Source: Patescibacteria group bacterium
Lineage (GTDB): Bacteria; Patescibacteriota; Minisyncoccia; JAHISW01; Tagabacteraceae
Reading direction: 5' to 3'
NCBI GenBank assembly: GCA_018817995.1
Contig: JAHISW010000047.1
Span: 1-8,064 of the forward strand
DNA: 8,064 nt
The notes under the pieces are model-generated. The model worked only from the letters and a program-made list of their open reading frames with translations. It ran no database searches and was not told the DNA's origin. Made by a program: the position numbers and the translations under genes. This document shows, piece by piece, positions 6,376 through 8,064 of the stretch (position 1 is its first letter; every line of letters starts with the position of its first letter).

Positions 6376-6834
6376 ATGATAAAAATAAATAAATTTATGA
6401 ATTACAAACGTTTAATTATTTCTCTTGTCTTGCCACAATTGGCGGGACTTGTTGGTTCGTTTTTCACAGTCTCAACAATTTCTACTTGGTATGATTTTTT
6501 ACAGAAGCCAAGCTTTAATCCGCCGAGTTGGGTGTTTGGTCCGGCGTGGGTTTTGCTTTATTTTTTGATGGGGATTGCCTTGTATTTAGCGTGGGAGAAG
6601 AGATTTTTGTTTTTTGTTCATCTTTTTTTCAATGCTATTTGGTCAATCATATTTTTTGGTTTACAACAGCCGGGTTGGGCATTTGTTAATATTATAATCA
6701 TCTGGCTCTTTATTATTTTTTTGATGATAAAATTTTGGAAAGTAAACAGATGGTCAACTTATCTGTTAATTCCTTATTTTCTTTGGGTAAGTTTTGCCAG
6801 TGTCCTCAATTTTTCTATTTGGTATTTGAACTAA
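6376..6834 (+). CDS. tspO: TspO/MBR-family membrane protein
   Basis: The 152-residue protein is a five-helix membrane protein of the TspO/translocator family, members of which bind porphyrins and have been linked to tetrapyrrole handling and stress responses. Family landmarks are WYDFLQKPSFNPPSWVFGPAW (residues 38-58), LLYFLMGIALYLAW (60-73), NAIWSIIFFGLQQPGWA (86-102) and the C-terminal PYFLWVSFASVLNFSIWYLN (133-152). The helices lie at about 13-32, 54-72, 78-96, 99-118 and 127-150. The length is standard and the gene is complete. It is transcribed away from lepB. It starts after a clear Shine-Dalgarno site, unlike most core genes here. No tetrapyrrole gene occurs in the window, so the ligand is unknown. 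Confidence 0.94.
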   Translation: MIKINKFMNYKRLIISLVLPQLAGLVGSFFTVSTISTWYDFLQKPSFNPPSWVFGPAWVLLYFLMGIALYLAWEKRFLFFVHLFFNAIWSIIFFGLQQPGWAFVNIIIIWLFIIFLMIKFWKVNRWSTYLLIPYFLWVSFASVLNFSIWYLN

Positions 6835-6839
6835 TGCAG

Positions 6840-6868
6840 TTGCTGGCGGGTGGCGGGCACGGCAATTT
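6840..6868 (+). terminator. Weak terminator-like hairpin after tspO
   Basis: TTGCTG (6840-6845) pairs with CGGCAA (6860-6865) with one G-T pair, around a GC-rich 14-base loop, and only three Ts follow. It begins 5 bases after the stop codon. Its position favours a terminator; the short T run argues against a strong one. Confidence 0.3.
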
Positions 6869-6917
6869 CGTAAGGTTCCAGATGGGGGTATCTGTGCGAT
6901 ATCGGATATCCAACAGA

Positions 6918-6937
6918 CAAAATCAAGCTTGATTTTG
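6918..6937. repeat. Perfect 20-base palindrome without a loop
   Basis: The arm caaaatcaag (6918-6927) is followed directly by its reverse complement cttgattttg (6928-6937). A loopless dyad can be a protein-binding site or a cruciform-forming element. It is followed 8 bases later by another palindrome. No known binding motif is recognised. Confidence 0.55.
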
Positions 6938-6945
6938 GTAGAATA

Positions 6946-6980
6946 TCCCAATGATTGAAGTCCAACTTCAATCATTGGGA
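6946..6980. repeat. 35-base inverted repeat (16-base arms, 3-base loop)
   Basis: The arm tcccaatgattgaagt (6946-6961) and its perfect reverse complement (6965-6980) enclose the loop cca. The stem would be very stable in RNA or single-stranded DNA. No T run follows on either strand, so a classic terminator is unlikely. Its inner stem gaagt/acttc is shared with the palindrome at 7090-7112, suggesting two members of one hairpin family. Confidence 0.75.
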
Positions 6981-7026
6981 AAGGCGAAGGGAACCGTTGC
7001 GGAGGGGTGTTTTTTGTTTGTCTAGC

Positions 7027-7055
7027 CAACTATCGTCCTCCGAGGACGATAGTTG
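7027..7055. repeat. 29-base perfect palindrome, REP-like, copy 2
   Basis: The left arm caactatcgtcctc (7027-7040), central c (7041) and right arm gaggacgatagttg (7042-7055) form a perfect 14-base-pair inverted repeat. Compared with the copy at 343-371, each arm differs at one position, and the two differences pair with each other (A-T changed to T-A); the central base also differs (g to c). A further partial arm cgatagttg lies at 7061-7069, a 14-base tandem offset. The conserved structure suggests selection on the hairpin, most simply as a substrate of the transposase at the left edge. Confidence 0.75.
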
Positions 7056-7089
7056 AGTATCGATAGTTGAGGAGTGGTGTTGGAAGTTT

Positions 7090-7112
7090 TGTTGGAAGTC
7101 GGACTTCCAACA
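7090..7112. repeat. 23-base perfect palindrome
   Basis: The arm tgttggaagtc (7090-7100), central g (7101) and arm gacttccaaca (7102-7112) form a perfect 11-base-pair inverted repeat. An extra half copy, ttggaagt, lies just upstream at 7080-7087. It is the last palindrome of the cluster and shares its inner gaagt/acttc core with 6946-6980. Confidence 0.7.
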
Positions 7113-7146
7113 GATGGGGGTACGGATTATGTTTTTATATTTGGGA

Positions 7147-7152
7147 TATAAT
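7147..7152 (+). promoter_or_regulatory. Candidate -10 box upstream of the restriction-like gene
   Basis: TATAAT at 7147-7152 is a perfect -10 hexamer, but the bases about 17 upstream (ggatta) are a poor -35. Transcription from near 7159 would cross a small hairpin with six Ts (7230-7250) before the gene start at 7290. Confidence 0.3.
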
Positions 7153-7229
7153 TGGCGATGAGTCGGTTATTTGTTGGGAGTGAGTAAAGTCAAAATACCT
7201 TCAAAATGATAGCAAATGATAACATCTTT

Positions 7230-7250
7230 CGCTTTTGAAAGGCGTTTTTT
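7230..7250 (+). terminator. Small hairpin with T run in the leader of the restriction-like gene
   Basis: CGCTTT (7230-7235) pairs with GAAAGGCG bases 7239-7244 through six pairs, one of them G-T, around a 3-base loop, and TTTTTT follows (7245-7250). This has the form of a weak intrinsic terminator. It could end a short transcript begun near 7159 or attenuate the downstream gene. Confidence 0.35.
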
Positions 7251-7278
7251 GTTGCGGAAACCTCAAATTTGTTGCAGA
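7248..7278 (+). repeat. Direct repeat with 20-base period before the restriction-like gene
   Basis: tttgttgcgga (7248-7258) and tttgttgcaga (7268-7278) match at 10 of 11 bases and are spaced exactly 20 bases apart, two DNA turns, ending 11 bases before the ATG. The spacing suits a dimeric regulator on one helix face, but no regulator is visible. Confidence 0.35.
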
Positions 7279-7289
7279 ATAGGGGTATT

Positions 7290-8064
7290 ATGACGGAAGA
7301 ATTAATAAATCATATTTCAAAAAGATAAACTTAAAGAAAACTCCTAAAGTTGGTCTACACTTTGAACAAAAGACCACTCCTGATTTGATTTGGTGTGTTG
7401 CTTACACTATTTTAAATATAACAAAAAATGATAAAAATAAAATTTTCTCTGATAATGAAGATATTCGAAAATCTTCTTTATTTAACTCTTTGATGCAGGG
7501 TTATTTTTCAAAACCACCACAAGAGAAAGCAGAAAATGAATACAACAAAGTCAGCTCTTATCAATTGGGACTTTTAACTTATGCGGGAATTTTAGAAAAA
7601 ATTAGTGATAGACCTAAAAAGTTTAAAGTTAAGGAATTTGATATATTAGAATTTATTGCCAAGAACGACCTAAATGCTTCCAAATTTCTTGTTGAGTATA
7701 CGGAAAAGTTCCTGAAAGATAACGACTTGTTCGAGATTTTTAATATTTATAAAAATCAACCAAATCAAGAGAATCATTTGAAAGTAAAAGATAAATATTG
7801 GGAGTGGGCTAAAATTAATACGGCAATCAAGGGGGCGGACAGAAAACATACATACAGAGTTTTCAATAAAATATTCAATTTGTTTTGTTACAAAAACGGA
7901 ATTCCAGGAGAAGATGCTTCAAACATGACAAAAGGACCATGCCCTTATTCTTTTATTATATATAATAGAGAAAATTTTAGAGATGAAAACAAACCAATTG
8001 GAATGACTCGGCAAGAATATATAGAAGAAATATTGTCAGAAATTGATGAAATAGGTGTTGTTCA
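7290..8064 (+). CDS. Probable type II restriction endonuclease, frameshifted near the start, cut by window edge
   Basis: From 7337 a frame stays open for 242 codons to the right edge. It begins KTPKVGLHFEQKTTPDLIW and includes QLGLLTYAGILEK, a middle helical part and YNRENFRDENKPIGMTRQEY near the end. The FEQKTTPDL start and AYAGIL-like block resemble proteins annotated as type II restriction endonucleases; this is recollection of family look, not a search, and no catalytic PD-D/ExK set is assigned. The frame has no ATG near its start. A separate ATG at 7290, with AGGGG (7281-7285) before it, encodes MTEELINHISKR and then stops. One more A in the five-A run at 7319-7323 would join both frames as MTEELINHISKKINLKKTPK. 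The gene is therefore either broken or affected by a sequence error. It is visibly AT-richer than ftsZ and hisS. A partner methylase, if any, must lie beyond the window. Confidence 0.55.

Larger units (their letters stand above)
6879..7122 (+). repeat. Direct repeat of 12 bases framing the palindrome cluster
   Basis: The 12-mer cagatgggggta occurs at 6879-6890 and 7111-7122. The two copies frame the four palindromes of the tspO-downstream region; the second overlaps the end of the last palindrome. They may be remnants of repeated units inserted in succession. The 455-base stretch 6835-7289 holds these repeats and no credible protein gene. Confidence 0.4.

Noticed and set aside
6946..6980. Strong hairpin as the tspO terminator
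   Set aside because: It lies more than 110 bases after the stop and is followed by gaaaggcg with no T run on either strand.
6766..7029. Minus-strand open frame of 87 codons overlapping the tspO 3' end
   Set aside because: It runs through three palindromes and the terminator-like hairpin, has no family resemblance or ribosome site, and overlaps a solid gene.
6897..7112. Palindrome cluster as a CRISPR array
   Set aside because: The repeats differ in sequence and length and have no regular spacers; no cas gene is visible.
7316..7328. Programmed -1 frameshifting in the restriction-like gene
   Set aside because: The zero-frame codons TCA AAA AGA do not form a canonical slippery heptamer, and re-pairing of TCA to TTC would be poor; a lost A is simpler.

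Overview
The window looks like a chromosomal segment of a Candidate Phyla Radiation (Patescibacteria) bacterium, most likely a Parcubacteria-type lineage. This rests on an AT-rich core of small proteins, very short gene spacing, few Shine-Dalgarno sites, an ftsA-ftsZ pair outside a cell-wall (dcw) cluster, and a REP-associated-type transposase with palindromes. No rRNA is present, so the taxonomy is inference. The standard genetic code fits: tryptophan is TGG and no core gene has an in-frame TGA.

Positions 404-6222 hold eight minus-strand genes in the transcription order lepB, hisS, HIT-family gene, rpsU (bS21), yqeY, ybeY, ftsA, ftsZ. The first six are 1 to 30 bases apart, and 41 bases separate ybeY from ftsA. 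A good promoter sits so close to the lepB start that its mRNA should be leaderless. Between ftsA and ftsZ, a terminator-like hairpin on the minus strand contains a perfect -35 box in its loop, so ftsZ probably has its own promoter. The unit links protein secretion, histidine charging, ribosome function and maturation, and Z-ring formation with its membrane anchor.

Divergent from lepB, a plus-strand TspO/MBR-family membrane protein lies at 6376-6834. After it come about 450 bases without a credible gene, rich in perfect palindromes (6918-6937, 6946-6980, 7027-7055, 7090-7112). Next is a plus-strand gene cut by the right edge that looks like a type II restriction endonuclease; its start is separated from the main frame by an apparent one-base loss in an A run near 7319-7323.

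At the left edge is the N-terminal 110 residues of a minus-strand HUH/Y1 transposase of the REP-associated (RAYT) kind. A 29-base palindrome lies 12 bases upstream of its start. A near-identical palindrome lies at 7027-7055, beyond the core cluster, and differs by a paired (compensatory) change. The core operon is therefore bracketed by two copies of what is probably the transposase's REP-like hairpin. This is the most interesting structure in the window.
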